The notes under the pieces were generated by a model. The model was given only the letters and a program-made list of their open reading frames with translations. It had not been told where the DNA came from and searched no databases. A program made the translations under genes and the position numbers. This document shows, one piece after another, positions 25,968 to 34,488 of a stretch of 40,805 nucleotides of DNA. The stretch comes from CAYSBK01 sp964429265 (GTDB lineage Bacteria > Planctomycetota > Phycisphaerae > Sedimentisphaerales > Anaerobacaceae). How positions within the stretch are numbered: the stretch's first letter is position 1; each line of letters starts with the position of its first letter. Location: NCBI GenBank assembly GCA_964429265.1, contig CAYSBK010000003.1:1-40805 (forward strand), read 5' to 3'.

Positions 25968-27398
25968 CTACCTCCGCTTTCTGATCTTCCCGCGTCTCTT
26001 TATCACTCTCTTGCGCTTCGACCGCTGCTTTATCTTCCTGCCGGAACCCATAGCCGCAGCCAGCGCGCCCATATTCAGTCCCCCCGAAAACAGGCTCTTC
26101 AATCCTCCCAGGCTGCCTCCGCTCAGGGCCCGCAGCATATCCCGGCTTCGCGTGAAGGTCTTCACCAGGCTCGACACGTCCTGGGGCTGCGTGCCGGAAC
26201 CGGCCGCTATACGCCTGCGCCTTGATGAATCGATAATCTCAGGCCGGCGACGCTCCTGCAGCGTCATCGACTGCACGATGGCCTCCATCCGCCTCATCTG
26301 CCCGTCGTCGATATCAAGCTCATCCAGTTGAGCGCCCATCCCCGGAATGAGCTTCAGCATATCCTTGACTCCCCCCATCTTCTTGATCGCCTGCATCTGC
26401 TTCAAGAAGTCGTCGAACCCGAAGCTGCCCTTCGCCAGCTTCTTTTGCATCTTCTCCGCTTCCTCGGCCTCGAGCTGCTCCTGCGCCTTCTCAACAAGCG
26501 TCACAACGTCGCCCATCCCGAGGATTCGACTTGCCATTCGCTCCGGATGAAACTCCTCCAGCTTGTCCAGTTTCTCGCCCACCCCGATGAACTTGATCGG
26601 CTTGCCCGTAACGGCCTTGACGCTCAGCGCCGCTCCTCCACGGGCATCGCCGTCGAGCTTGGTAAGTATCACCCCGTCAAGCTCCAGCCGCTCGTTGAAC
26701 TCCTTGGCCGAGTTCACCGCGTCCTGGCCGGTCATCGCGTCGCAGACCAGGTAAATCTGGTGCGGGTTCACCGCCCGCGCTACGTTCGCCACCTCCGTCA
26801 TCATTTCCTCGTCGATGTGCAGCCTGCCGGCGGTATCCAGCACAACCACGTCGTAACCGCGTTGGCGAGCGTATTTCACCGCGTCCGTCGCCACCCGAAC
26901 AGCATCCTTGCTGTCTTCGCTGTAAACCTCAATACCCGTCTGTTCGCCGAGTATCTTGAGCTGCTCGATGGCGGCGGGCCTTTGCAGGTCGTCCGCAACC
27001 AGAAGCGGCTTCTTGTCCTTCGCCACCAGGTACTTGCCCAGCTTCGCCGCGGTGGTGGTCTTGCCCGTGCCCTGAAGGCCCGCCAGCAAAATCACCGTCG
27101 GACCCGGCGAAACAAAATATATCCGCGTATCCACCGGGCCCATCAGCCGAGTCAGCTCGTCGTGCACTATCTTCACCATCACCTGGCCCGGATGAAGGCT
27201 CTTTATCACCTCCGCTCCCAGCGCCGCCTGCATCACGTCCTTGCAGAACTGCTTGACCACGTGATAGTTCACGTCCGCTTCGAGCAGCGCCTTGCGAACG
27301 TCCCGCATCGCGTCCGAAACGTTCGCCTCGGTGATTCTGCCCCGGCCCGACAGCGACCTGAATACCGAATTCAGCTTTGTACTTAGCGACTCAAACAC
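25968..27398 (-). CDS. ffh: Signal recognition particle protein Ffh
   Basis: Ffh binds 4.5S RNA and signal peptides and delivers ribosomes to FtsY. The 476-residue protein has the N domain (1-85) and the G domain with GLQGTGKTTTAAKLGKYL, DDLQRPAAIEQL, DTAGRLHIDEEMM and TKLDGDARGGAALS. The methionine-rich M domain follows, with the RNA-binding RRRRIAAGSGT segment. The C-terminal tail is Gly/Met/Lys/Arg-rich and very basic. The start codon is GTG at 27398. It heads the minus-strand operon ffh, M-like gene, rpsP, trmD (rplS, yraN). The 4.5S RNA gene was not seen in the window. Confidence 0.96.
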   Translation of the reverse strand: MFESLSTKLNSVFRSLSGRGRITEANVSDAMRDVRKALLEADVNYHVVKQFCKDVMQAALGAEVIKSLHPGQVMVKIVHDELTRLMGPVDTRIYFVSPGPTVILLAGLQGTGKTTTAAKLGKYLVAKDKKPLLVADDLQRPAAIEQLKILGEQTGIEVYSEDSKDAVRVATDAVKYARQRGYDVVVLDTAGRLHIDEEMMTEVANVARAVNPHQIYLVCDAMTGQDAVNSAKEFNERLELDGVILTKLDGDARGGAALSVKAVTGKPIKFIGVGEKLDKLEEFHPERMASRILGMGDVVTLVEKAQEQLEAEEAEKMQKKLAKGSFGFDDFLKQMQAIKKMGGVKDMLKLIPGMGAQLDELDIDDGQMRRMEAIVQSMTLQERRRPEIIDSSRRRRIAAGSGTQPQDVSSLVKTFTRSRDMLRALSGGSLGGLKSLFSGGLNMGALAAAMGSGRKIKQRSKRKRVIKRRGKIRKRR

Positions 27399-27581
27399 TT
27401 TCAGAACCCGAATAAACCTGCGCCGACACCGCTGCGCTGGAACCCCGGCAGCTTACGCGAATCCCTTAGCTTAACCTTTTCAGAGCCGTTCTGCAAGGCC
27501 CGGCCGCACTGTCCGAACCGCAAATTTGGCCTCTTTCCCCGCCTCGAAAACCGCCGCCGCGACTTTGAGCCGGCCACCGGC

Positions 27582-28736
27582 TCAGCCCCGGGAAAAACGC
27601 TTCGCAAGGCACACCACGAAAAGCGCTATCAAACACCCCCCGACAACCGCCTCCGTCATAGCCACCTGCCGGTAAAACCCCTCGGGATTCGGGTACAGGT
27701 CGCCATAGCCGAGCGTCGTGAATGTTATCGTGCTGAAATACAATCCCTGCAGAAACGATGGCGGACCGTCGCCCCCGCGAAAAACCAGCGCCCCCGGCCG
27801 CGCATACACGAACGCGCACGCAACGATTATCACCGCACTGGCAAGAAGCACTCTCACCGGCCTTTCACCGTAGCCGAAAAGAAGCCGTCCGAACACCACC
27901 TCCGGCAACAGCCGAACCCCCGCAACCACTCGCAGGAATCTCCCGAAAGCCGACAGTGCATCGTAATTCTGCCCCCGGAACTTCTGCCACAGCCCCGCAC
28001 ACCTTTCATTATAGAAACATTCACCGGCAAGGTGATAGTAGCCCGCTTCCTGCGCCGACTGCTTCACGAATCGCCAGAAGCTCTCGTCTTCTCCATATCG
28101 CCGCCGCCCGAAGAAAACCCCGTCGCACAACGGCACCGCCCGGCTCGATGAGTACACGCCCCCGAAGTCGGTTTGGCCCAGGAAGTTGACGCCGGAAAAG
28201 TTCGCACCTTTCACAAAGTGCGTATTTGCAAACCGCGCGGACCCTTCGAACACCGCGCCGCCGAGCAGGCAATACCCGTTGAACGTCGCCGTTCGGAACT
28301 TCGCGTCTCCGCGGAATCTGGCGTTCTTGAACGTAACCACACCCGAAAACGAGCAGCCGTCGAAACCCGCCGTCCCGCAAAACAGCGCCTTCCTGAACCG
28401 TGCCTGGCCCCTGAACGTCGAACTGTTGAAGATAACCTCCTTCTTGAACTCCACCGTAATGCTTTCCGGTTCCGACCACGGCCCTGAAAACACCACGTTG
28501 TCCTCGAACACGCATTTATCAAAAACCAGCGACTCACTGAGACTGATGACACGATGACCTGCCTCCTGCCGCACCGCCAGATGCTGCGTCTGGAATTTCT
28601 CCGCGGCCAGGAAAAAACGATTCACGTCAACCGCGCCTGTGATCGTGCACCGGCTCAGCCGGACGTCCTGGCCGTCCGCAATCGCCTGCAATAACTCGCT
28701 CGACGAAACGTCCTGTTGCTCTCGTTGAAAAGCCAT
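27582..28736 (-). CDS. Pentapeptide-repeat / two-helix K+ channel fusion
   Basis: This 384-residue protein has two parts. Residues about 60-215 are degenerate pentapeptide repeats with Phe at every fifth position (F-x-x-A-x-F-x-G pattern, for example VTFKNARFRGDAKFRTATF), predicted to form a right-handed beta helix. The C-terminal 100 residues are a two-helix pore module. This consists of a membrane helix around VLLASAVIIVACAFVYA, a pore loop with selectivity filter TTLGYGD, and a second helix around EAVVGGCLIALFVVCLA. Between them lies a helical stretch with FWRFVKQSAQEAGYYHLAG. By filter sequence it is K+ selective. The repeat domain may gate the pore or bind a partner. It stands alone, upstream of ffh on the minus strand but separated by 183 bases. 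Confidence 0.85.
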   Translation of the reverse strand: MAFQREQQDVSSSELLQAIADGQDVRLSRCTITGAVDVNRFFLAAEKFQTQHLAVRQEAGHRVISLSESLVFDKCVFEDNVVFSGPWSEPESITVEFKKEVIFNSSTFRGQARFRKALFCGTAGFDGCSFSGVVTFKNARFRGDAKFRTATFNGYCLLGGAVFEGSARFANTHFVKGANFSGVNFLGQTDFGGVYSSSRAVPLCDGVFFGRRRYGEDESFWRFVKQSAQEAGYYHLAGECFYNERCAGLWQKFRGQNYDALSAFGRFLRVVAGVRLLPEVVFGRLLFGYGERPVRVLLASAVIIVACAFVYARPGALVFRGGDGPPSFLQGLYFSTITFTTLGYGDLYPNPEGFYRQVAMTEAVVGGCLIALFVVCLAKRFSRG

Positions 28737-28933
28737 AATCGCTCAGAGGCCTCCCGAATTAAAAACCAACGGCCCTTCCGGCGGACGCTCTCTATCAACT
28801 CAACGCCTTCTTATTGGCAACTATGCTGCCGAGGAGCGACATTTGAGTCAAACATTTTCTTTGCTTGGCGGCCGCGCAGCCGAGTCGCACATCATTTGCG
28901 GGAATTTGTCTGTTTGCCGGGCCGGCTCATTCG

Positions 28934-28939
28934 TATAAT
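28934..28939 (+). promoter_or_regulatory. -10 element of thiE, possible leaderless start
   Basis: TATAAT at 28934-28939 is ten bases before the ATG at 28949. A transcript starting the usual six or seven bases later would have almost no leader, and no strong ribosome site precedes the ATG. The upstream -35 is poor (TTGCCG with only 14 bases spacing). Confidence 0.3.
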
Positions 28940-28948
28940 CTGAAGCTT

Positions 28949-30001
28949 ATGGAACGTGCAGCCTATCGAATCATCGACGCCAATTTCAATCGTGCCCGCG
29001 AGGCCATCCGGGTCATCGAAGACTTCTGCCGCTTTGTCCTGAATTGCCGTCCGCTTGCCGCCCGCGCAAAACAGCTCAGACACGACCTTTCGGCACTCAT
29101 CGCGAAACTCGACCCGCAGAAACTTATCACCTCCAGGGACACCCTCGCCGACGTCGGCACCACGACGACAGTCACCGGCGCGCTCAAAAGAACGGACTTA
29201 ACCGGCGCACTGACCGCCGCCGCAAGGCGCCTCACCGAGGCGCTGCGGGTCCTTGCAGAGACCATCCAGCCCATCGACTCCGATACCGCCGGTCGCGTCG
29301 AGCAGATCCGCTACCACGTGTACACCCTCGAAAAAGACGTCAAACTCTTCGGCAGCGCCCTCGAAAAATTCTCGCGCGTCCGCCTCTATGTAATAATCAG
29401 CAGCAGCCTGCCCGCCGAGGTCATCAGTCTCGCTCAGCGCTGCGCCGCCGCCGGCGCCGACTGCATCCAGATGCGTGCGAAACAGCTCAACGACGACACC
29501 TGCTTCGCCACCGCCGTTGAGTTCGTCGGCATCTGCAGAGACGCCGGCGTGCTTAGCGTAATAAACGACCGCCCCGACATCGCAATCGCCGCCGGTGCCG
29601 ACGGCGTTCACCTCGGGCAGCACGACTTGCCTGCCGACCAGGTCCGCAAGCTCCAGCTCGCACCACTGATCATCGGCAAAAGCACCCACTCGCCGGCTCA
29701 ATTGCGCACGGCCTGCGAACAGTTGCCCACGTACGTCAGCCTCGGGCCGGTCTTCGCCACCCCCACCAAGCCAACTGCCGAGCCGGTCGGCCTCGATTAC
29801 GTCCGCTACGCCGTCCAAACGCTGGCCGATACAGGCATAGCCCACGTGGCCATAGGCGGCATCACGCTCGATAATGTCGCAGACGTGCTGAAAGCCGGTG
29901 CCGCCGCCATTGCCGTCTGTTCCGCCGTCACAACGGCTGGCGACCCTGCCTCCGCCTGCCGGGCCTTCAGGAAAAGAATCGAGCCTTTGAGAACCCCCTG
30001 A
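28949..30001 (+). CDS. thiE: Thiamine-phosphate synthase with N-terminal extension domain
   Basis: ThiE couples hydroxymethylpyrimidine diphosphate and thiazole phosphate. The 350-residue protein is longer than the usual 210. Residues 1-140 are a helical domain beginning RIIDANFNRAREAIRVIEDF, also known from cyanobacterial ThiE. The catalytic domain (145-350) shows LYVIISSSLP, QMRAKQLND, INDRPDIAIAAGADGVHLGQ, IIGKSTHS, YVSLGPVFATPTKP and HVAIGGIT, all standard for the TIM barrel. Start ATG 28949 is set by the N-domain similarity; a frame open further upstream has no support. No thi-box riboswitch was recognised upstream. Confidence 0.92.
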   Translation: MERAAYRIIDANFNRAREAIRVIEDFCRFVLNCRPLAARAKQLRHDLSALIAKLDPQKLITSRDTLADVGTTTTVTGALKRTDLTGALTAAARRLTEALRVLAETIQPIDSDTAGRVEQIRYHVYTLEKDVKLFGSALEKFSRVRLYVIISSSLPAEVISLAQRCAAAGADCIQMRAKQLNDDTCFATAVEFVGICRDAGVLSVINDRPDIAIAAGADGVHLGQHDLPADQVRKLQLAPLIIGKSTHSPAQLRTACEQLPTYVSLGPVFATPTKPTAEPVGLDYVRYAVQTLADTGIAHVAIGGITLDNVADVLKAGAAAIAVCSAVTTAGDPASACRAFRKRIEPLRTP

Positions 30002-30173
30002 GCGGGGCGTATTATCGGGCGCATAAGGCCGCCCGCGCCTCTTTGCCGCCGATTATCCACTATCAGCACTCGCTACGCAGCGACAATCGCAGGCCCCCGT
30101 GCTGCCCGATGCTACAGGCCGGGACAATCCAGCCGCACCTGCCGCAACGGCCACCGACACTCGTTGACTGGAT

Positions 30174-30217
30174 GTAACCCCTTTACGGATAAGAGGTTAC
30201 GAAACAAGGAAACTTGT
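30174..30217 (+). other. Two tandem hairpins
   Basis: Stem one pairs GTAACC (30174-30179) with GGTTAC (30195-30200). It continues past a single mismatch with CTT/AAG and closes a seven-base loop. Stem two follows after three bases: ACAAG (30204-30208), loop GAAA, CTTGT (30213-30217), a GNRA tetraloop. No T run follows, so it is not a simple terminator. It may be part of a small RNA or an mRNA 3' structure after thiE. Confidence 0.35.
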
Positions 30218-30413
30218 CGAAACTTGCTGCGCGGCGGCGGTTCAGCTACACCGGCTCGGCACCCGGTCCGCCTGTTAAAACAGGTAAGCCCGACGGGCAG
30301 CCGACTCCGGAAGTTATCAACAGGCTGTCCACAATAAACCAAGCCCGGCTGCTCGATTCCGGTGCGGACCGGCCTGGCCTGCAGGATTTTGTGCCCAAAC
30401 CGCGGCAAATCGG

Positions 30414-30442
30414 TTGCAATCCCAATTCATAACCGCTACGAT
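30414..30442 (+). promoter_or_regulatory. Promoter of the metF-hydrogenase operon
   Basis: TTGCAA (30414-30419), a 17-base spacer and TACGAT (30437-30442) lie about 70 bases before the metF ATG at 30512. The -35 matches that proposed for the symporter operon. It is the best candidate in the region, with no visible operator. Confidence 0.45.
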
Positions 30443-30511
30443 AGCGATTTTACCGATGTGCATAACGCCACTGAAAAGACCCAGCACCATCGCCGATGCA
30501 GGAGAAATAGA

Positions 30512-31390
30512 ATGACACGGCTCAAACAGGCCTTGGACGCCGGCACGTTCGTCGTCACCAGCGAAGTCGGCCCCCCGAAAGGTGTAAACATTGAAAAGGT
30601 CCTCGACGAGGCACAGGCCCTGGCCGACAAGGTCACGGCCTTCAACGTTACGGACCTGCAGAGCTCAGTGATGCGCTTCGGCTCCCTGGCTACCTGCAGG
30701 CTCCTCCACGAACGCGGACTCGAGCCTATCCTCCAGATGACCTGCCGTGACCGCAACCGCCTTGCCCTGCAGTCGGACCTATTGAGTGCCTACGGCCTGG
30801 GGATCAGAAACGTCCTGTGTCTCACCGGAGACCACCAGGCCCTGGGAGACCACCAAGAGGCCAAGGGTGTCTTCGACCTGGATTCCGTGCAACTGCTGCA
30901 AGCCGCCCGAATGCTGCAGGAAGGAAAGGATATGGCCGGCCATGACCTCGACGGCGCGCCGCAGTTTTTCCTCGGCGCTGTTGTCGCCCCCGACGCCGAG
31001 CCGGTCGAACTGCAAATCATCAAGATGGAAAAGAAAATAAACGCCGGCGCCCAGTTCTTCCAGACGCAGGCCGTTTACGATACCGAAAGATTCAAGACCT
31101 TCATAGATCAGGTCGCCCATCTGAATGTCCCCGTTATGGCCGGCATCGTAATATTGAAATCCGTCGGCATGGCCCGCTATATGAACGCCAACGTCGCCGG
31201 CGTCAACGTCCCCGAACAACTCATCGACGAACTCAAGAAAGACAAGGAAAGAACCAGGTCCGGTCAGACGGGCATCGACATAGCCGCCCGAACCATAAGA
31301 CAAATCAAGGATTACTGCCAGGGCGTTCACATTATGGCACTCGGCTGGGAAAGCAAGATACCCGCCATCCTTGACCAGGCCGGTTTATAA
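30512..31390 (+). CDS. metF: Methylenetetrahydrofolate reductase, catalytic subunit
   Basis: MetF reduces 5,10-methylene-THF to 5-methyl-THF with a flavin. The 292-residue protein starts at an ATG preceded by GGAG. It shows TSEVGPPKGVNIEKVLDEA, the FNVTDLQSS segment, ILQMTCRDRNRLALQSDLLSAYGLGIRNVLCLTGDH (here split by the family's flavin contacts), and GAQFFQTQAVYD, all typical of the acetogen/anaerobe MetF type that works with MetV. It is followed after 16 bases by a metV-type gene and then hydrogenase genes. No NADH-binding or RnfC-like partner is encoded in the operon, so the electron donor is probably delivered through MetV and the hydrogenase (inference). Confidence 0.93.
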   Translation: MTRLKQALDAGTFVVTSEVGPPKGVNIEKVLDEAQALADKVTAFNVTDLQSSVMRFGSLATCRLLHERGLEPILQMTCRDRNRLALQSDLLSAYGLGIRNVLCLTGDHQALGDHQEAKGVFDLDSVQLLQAARMLQEGKDMAGHDLDGAPQFFLGAVVAPDAEPVELQIIKMEKKINAGAQFFQTQAVYDTERFKTFIDQVAHLNVPVMAGIVILKSVGMARYMNANVAGVNVPEQLIDELKKDKERTRSGQTGIDIAARTIRQIKDYCQGVHIMALGWESKIPAILDQAGL

Positions 31391-31406
31391 AGCCGGAGCC
31401 CCGTAA

Positions 31407-32126
31407 ATGCATGCAACTATACAGAAAACACTGGACGAAATTATTAGTTTCTTCGAGAAAGATGAAAAGGTCTTCATCGTCGGTTGTGGAAACTGCGCCG
31501 AAAAATGCCGCTCGGGCGGCCAGCAGCAGGCAGAGCAAATGAAGGAACGCCTCGAAGCGCGGGGCATAACTGTTACCGGCGCAGCAGCTACGGCCAGTGG
31601 AAAGAGCCTGTGCAAGCTTTCGCTGGCGAAGCAGTTGCTTACCGTTGACTACAAGGATCAGGCCGAAGAAGCCGACGCTTTTTTGGTCCTTGCTTGCGGC
31701 CAGGGTGTTCATACCGTTATAGACGCAACAGATGGAGGCAGAGTTCATCCAGGCTGTGATACCATTTTTGGCGGGGAGACCGTAACCGACGACTTCATCA
31801 CGGAGTATTGTTCCCTGTGCGGCCAGTGTATCGTGGATTGGACAGGCGGCTTGTGCCCCTTGACCCTGTGCCCGAAGGGACTTCTCAACGGACCTTGTGG
31901 CGGGTCTCAAGACGGCAAGTGCGAGGTAAACCCTGAACGTGATTGTGCCTGGGTATTGATCTATGAAAGGCTGAAAAAACTCGGAAAAATCGAAAACCTG
32001 CGCACCTACCGACCGCCAAAGGACTACGCAAGATGGAGTCGCCCCAGGGCTTTGGCGAACGTCACGACCACGCCTACATTCAGGTTTGACGGGGGCGAAT
32101 ACTGTCCGAATGCCGGGCACGAATAA
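31407..32126 (+). CDS. metV: MetV-type protein 1 (MTHFR C-terminal domain)
   Basis: This 239-residue protein carries the cysteine-rich domain found in MetV of acetogens and at the C-terminus of some methylene-THF reductases. N-terminal motif: VGCGNCAEKCRSGG. C-terminal motif: YCSLCGQCIVDWTGG, then CPLTLCPKGLLNGPCGG, then GKCEV and DCAW. These cysteines are positioned to hold iron-sulfur or zinc. In acetogens MetV forms a complex with MetF and is needed for its physiological electron supply. The gene lies 16 bases after metF and 26 before the hydrogenase small subunit. A second copy lies at 34995-35660; this one has about 20 extra C-terminal residues. Confidence 0.88.
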   Translation: MHATIQKTLDEIISFFEKDEKVFIVGCGNCAEKCRSGGQQQAEQMKERLEARGITVTGAAATASGKSLCKLSLAKQLLTVDYKDQAEEADAFLVLACGQGVHTVIDATDGGRVHPGCDTIFGGETVTDDFITEYCSLCGQCIVDWTGGLCPLTLCPKGLLNGPCGGSQDGKCEVNPERDCAWVLIYERLKKLGKIENLRTYRPPKDYARWSRPRALANVTTTPTFRFDGGEYCPNAGHE

Positions 32127-32152
32127 CACCTGAAGTAACGGAGGCAAAGCAC

Positions 32153-33007
32153 GTGACTACCAAGATATATCCAGTAGTGTGGCTGCAGGGAGCAGGCTGT
32201 ACCGGCTGCTCGATCTCGGTCCTCAACGCCGTAAGCCCGCGCATCCAGAATCTCCTGCTGGACGAGCTTGTTCCGGGCCGGCAGCTCAACCTGCTTTTCC
32301 ACGCCACCATAATGGCCGGACAGGGTGAACCCGTAATTAAAGTTCTCAAAGATACCGAAAAAGCGAAAAAAGGTTCCTACATCCTCGTTGTCGAAGGTGC
32401 CATCCCCACCGCCGAGCGGGGACTCTACGGCAGCATCGGTCAGCTCAACGGTAAACATCTCACCATCGAACAAAGCGTCACCGACCTTGCCGCCGATGCA
32501 ATGCTCACCGTGGCGCTTGGCACGTGTTCGGCCTTCGGCGGAATACCCGCAGCCGCTCCAAACCCAACGCTGTGCAAGGGCGTCAAGACCCTGCTCAACG
32601 AAAAAGCCGTTGAAACCCCCGTTGTCAACGTCCCCGGCTGCCCGCCGCACCCCGACTGGTTCACCGCAACCTTGTCCGTGATAATGTTCTCCGGACTCGA
32701 TGCCCTCGAGCTTGACGACCTGGCAAGACCGACCATCGTCTACGGCAAACTCATCCACGAAAACTGCCCCCGCCGGGCCGACTTCGACAAGGGCAAGTTC
32801 GCCGAAAAGCTCGGCGACTCCGGCTGCCTCTACAAGCTCGGCTGCCGCGGCCACTACACCTACGCCGACTGTCCCCTTCGCCAGTGGAACAACGGCGTCA
32901 ACTGGTGCGTCAAGGCAGGCTCGCCCTGTCTCGGCTGCGTCGAGCCGGAATTTCCGGATGGCACCTCGCCTATGTACGAAAAAGTCACTTTCGAGGACCT
33001 CAAATGA
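32153..33007 (+). CDS. [NiFe] hydrogenase small subunit, cytosolic
   Basis: This subunit carries the electron wire of a [NiFe] hydrogenase. Of 284 residues, the proximal-cluster ligands are in WLQGAGCTGCS (Cys16, Cys19), GTCSAFGG and PGCPPHPDW. The C-terminal part adds His/Cys ligands (HENCPRR, DSGCLYKLGC, then ADCP, NWC and SPCLGC), so there are three clusters as in group 1/2 enzymes. The protein begins right at the first strand (GTG start, after GGAGG) and has no Tat signal and no C-terminal anchor, unlike membrane-bound uptake hydrogenases. It therefore should act in the cytosol. The stop overlaps the large-subunit ATG by four bases. Exact group assignment needs a tree. Confidence 0.92.
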   Translation: MTTKIYPVVWLQGAGCTGCSISVLNAVSPRIQNLLLDELVPGRQLNLLFHATIMAGQGEPVIKVLKDTEKAKKGSYILVVEGAIPTAERGLYGSIGQLNGKHLTIEQSVTDLAADAMLTVALGTCSAFGGIPAAAPNPTLCKGVKTLLNEKAVETPVVNVPGCPPHPDWFTATLSVIMFSGLDALELDDLARPTIVYGKLIHENCPRRADFDKGKFAEKLGDSGCLYKLGCRGHYTYADCPLRQWNNGVNWCVKAGSPCLGCVEPEFPDGTSPMYEKVTFEDLK

Positions 33008-34488
33008 CCGAAAAGATAACTATCGACCCCATAACGCGAATCGAAGGACATATGGCCATAGAGGCCGTCGTCGATGCCGGAGTCGTCAAGGACGCAAAAA
33101 GTACCGGCACGCTTTTCCGAGGCTTCGAAATCATCCTCAAGGACCGCGACCCGCGCGACGCCAATCGCCTCACCCAGCGCATTTGCGGCGTTTGCCCTGC
33201 CGCCCACGCAACCGCCTCGGCTTTGTGCATCGATGATGCCTTCGGCCTTACCGAAAGCATCCCGCCGAATGGGAAGCTCATTCGAGCGCTCATCTTCGGC
33301 GCAAACTTCCTCCAGTCCCACATCCTCCACTTCTACCATCTTGCCGCGCTGGACTACGTTGATGCCGTCGGCGCTCTCGGCGCCGTCAGCCCGTTCGTGC
33401 CGCGATATGAGGGCGACTATCGCATCACCGGAAAAGCAAACGCCGACCTCGTCGGGCACTACGTCCAGGCGCTCGACGTGAGGCGCAAATGCCAGGAAAT
33501 GCTGGCTATATTCGGCGGCAAAATGCCCCACAACGTCGGGATCGTCCCCGGCGGCGTCACTGAAAAACCAACCGAGGACAAGATCACCAACTTCCTCTGG
33601 CGGCTCAACGAAATACGCGACTTCATCGACAATACCTACATACCCGATGTCATCGCCGTCGCAAAGGCATACACGGACTACTTCGAAATCGGACCGGGCT
33701 GCAAAAGAATGCTCGCTTACGGGGGCTTCGATTTGCCCACCGGCAAGCTCTTCAAAACCGGCATCGTCTCACCGCAGTTAAAACAGGAGACTTTCGACAG
33801 GGACAAAATCACCGAAGACCTGACGCATTCCTGGTACGACGACGCCGAATCCGGCAAAAACCCCGCCGACAGCGACACCACGCCCGACCTCAAAAAGAAA
33901 AAAGCCTATTCTTTCCTGAAGGCACCTCGCTATGAGCACCTCGTATGCGAGGTGGGTCCTCTGGCGAGAATGCTCAATAACTACGTCGCAGGCGACGAAA
34001 GAGTCAAACAACTCCTCGAGCCGGTGCTCAAAGAGTTCAATGCCGACCCTGCTGTGTTGTTCTCGGTGCTCGGCCGCCACGCCGCACGCGCCGTCGAGGC
34101 AAAGCTCGTCGCCGACGCTATGGTCGATTGGCTCCAGGCTCTCAAGCCCGCCGAGCCGGTTATCATCGGCCACCAGATCCCCGAGACCGCCGCCGGAGCC
34201 GGACTCACCGAGGCCCCCCGTGGAGCCGTCGGACACTGGATAAGCATTAGGAACGGGAGAACCCATCGGTATCAGGTTATCACGCCGACCGCCTGGAACG
34301 CCTCGCCCAGGGATGACAACGACCAGCCCGGGCCCGTCGAGCAGGCCCTCATCGGAACCAGGGTACGCGACAAGCAAAATCCCTTCGAACTGGTCCGAAT
34401 CGTCCGCGCCTTCGACCCCTGCCTGGCCTGTTCCGTGCACGTGCTCGACTTTGCCGGCACAAGACTGGGAGAGTTCACGGTTGTCTGA
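33004..34488 (+). CDS. [NiFe] hydrogenase large subunit
   Basis: Holds the Ni-Fe(CN)2CO site. The 494-residue protein starts TIDPITRIEGHM. The active-site cysteines are in L1 RICGVCPAAH (near residue 59) and L2 FDPCLACSVH (near residue 475). All four are Cys, so it is not a selenoenzyme. Fifteen residues follow the last His (VLDFAGTRLGEFTVV); this is the peptide removed by the maturation protease after nickel insertion, and the protease gene is next. The start ATG overlaps the small-subunit stop (ATGA). It is shorter than E. coli HyaB (597). Hyp maturation genes are not in this window. Confidence 0.94.
   Translation: MTEKITIDPITRIEGHMAIEAVVDAGVVKDAKSTGTLFRGFEIILKDRDPRDANRLTQRICGVCPAAHATASALCIDDAFGLTESIPPNGKLIRALIFGANFLQSHILHFYHLAALDYVDAVGALGAVSPFVPRYEGDYRITGKANADLVGHYVQALDVRRKCQEMLAIFGGKMPHNVGIVPGGVTEKPTEDKITNFLWRLNEIRDFIDNTYIPDVIAVAKAYTDYFEIGPGCKRMLAYGGFDLPTGKLFKTGIVSPQLKQETFDRDKITEDLTHSWYDDAESGKNPADSDTTPDLKKKKAYSFLKAPRYEHLVCEVGPLARMLNNYVAGDERVKQLLEPVLKEFNADPAVLFSVLGRHAARAVEAKLVADAMVDWLQALKPAEPVIIGHQIPETAAGAGLTEAPRGAVGHWISIRNGRTHRYQVITPTAWNASPRDDNDQPGPVEQALIGTRVRDKQNPFELVRIVRAFDPCLACSVHVLDFAGTRLGEFTVV

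Larger units (their letters stand above)
30002..30511. other. 510-base intergenic region with DnaA-like boxes and hairpins
   Basis: No coding frame with family similarity is visible here. It holds DnaA-box matches TTATCCACT (30053-30061, one mismatch), TTATCAACA (30314-30322, one mismatch) and CTGTCCACA (30325-30333, two mismatches), the last two 11 bases apart. It also holds two adjacent hairpins (30174-30217), a palindrome CCTGTTAAAACAGG (30271-30284) and the promoter candidate for the metF operon. The segment AGGCTGTCCACAATAA (30322-30337) differs at only two positions from a 16-mer upstream of dnaA (12675-12690). Confidence 0.5.

Noticed and set aside
24995..25984. Plus-strand frame encoding a Leu/Gly/Phe-rich, membrane-like protein opposite rpsP
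   Set aside because: The hydrophobic pattern is the antisense image of the Ala/Glu/Lys/Gln tail of S16.
30174..30511. Cobalamin or tetrahydrofolate riboswitch before metF
   Set aside because: No conserved core of either family could be matched; the promoter candidate also lies downstream of the hairpins.
34420..34450. Selenocysteine in the hydrogenase large subunit
   Set aside because: All four active-site positions in L1 and L2 are Cys codons with no in-frame TGA.
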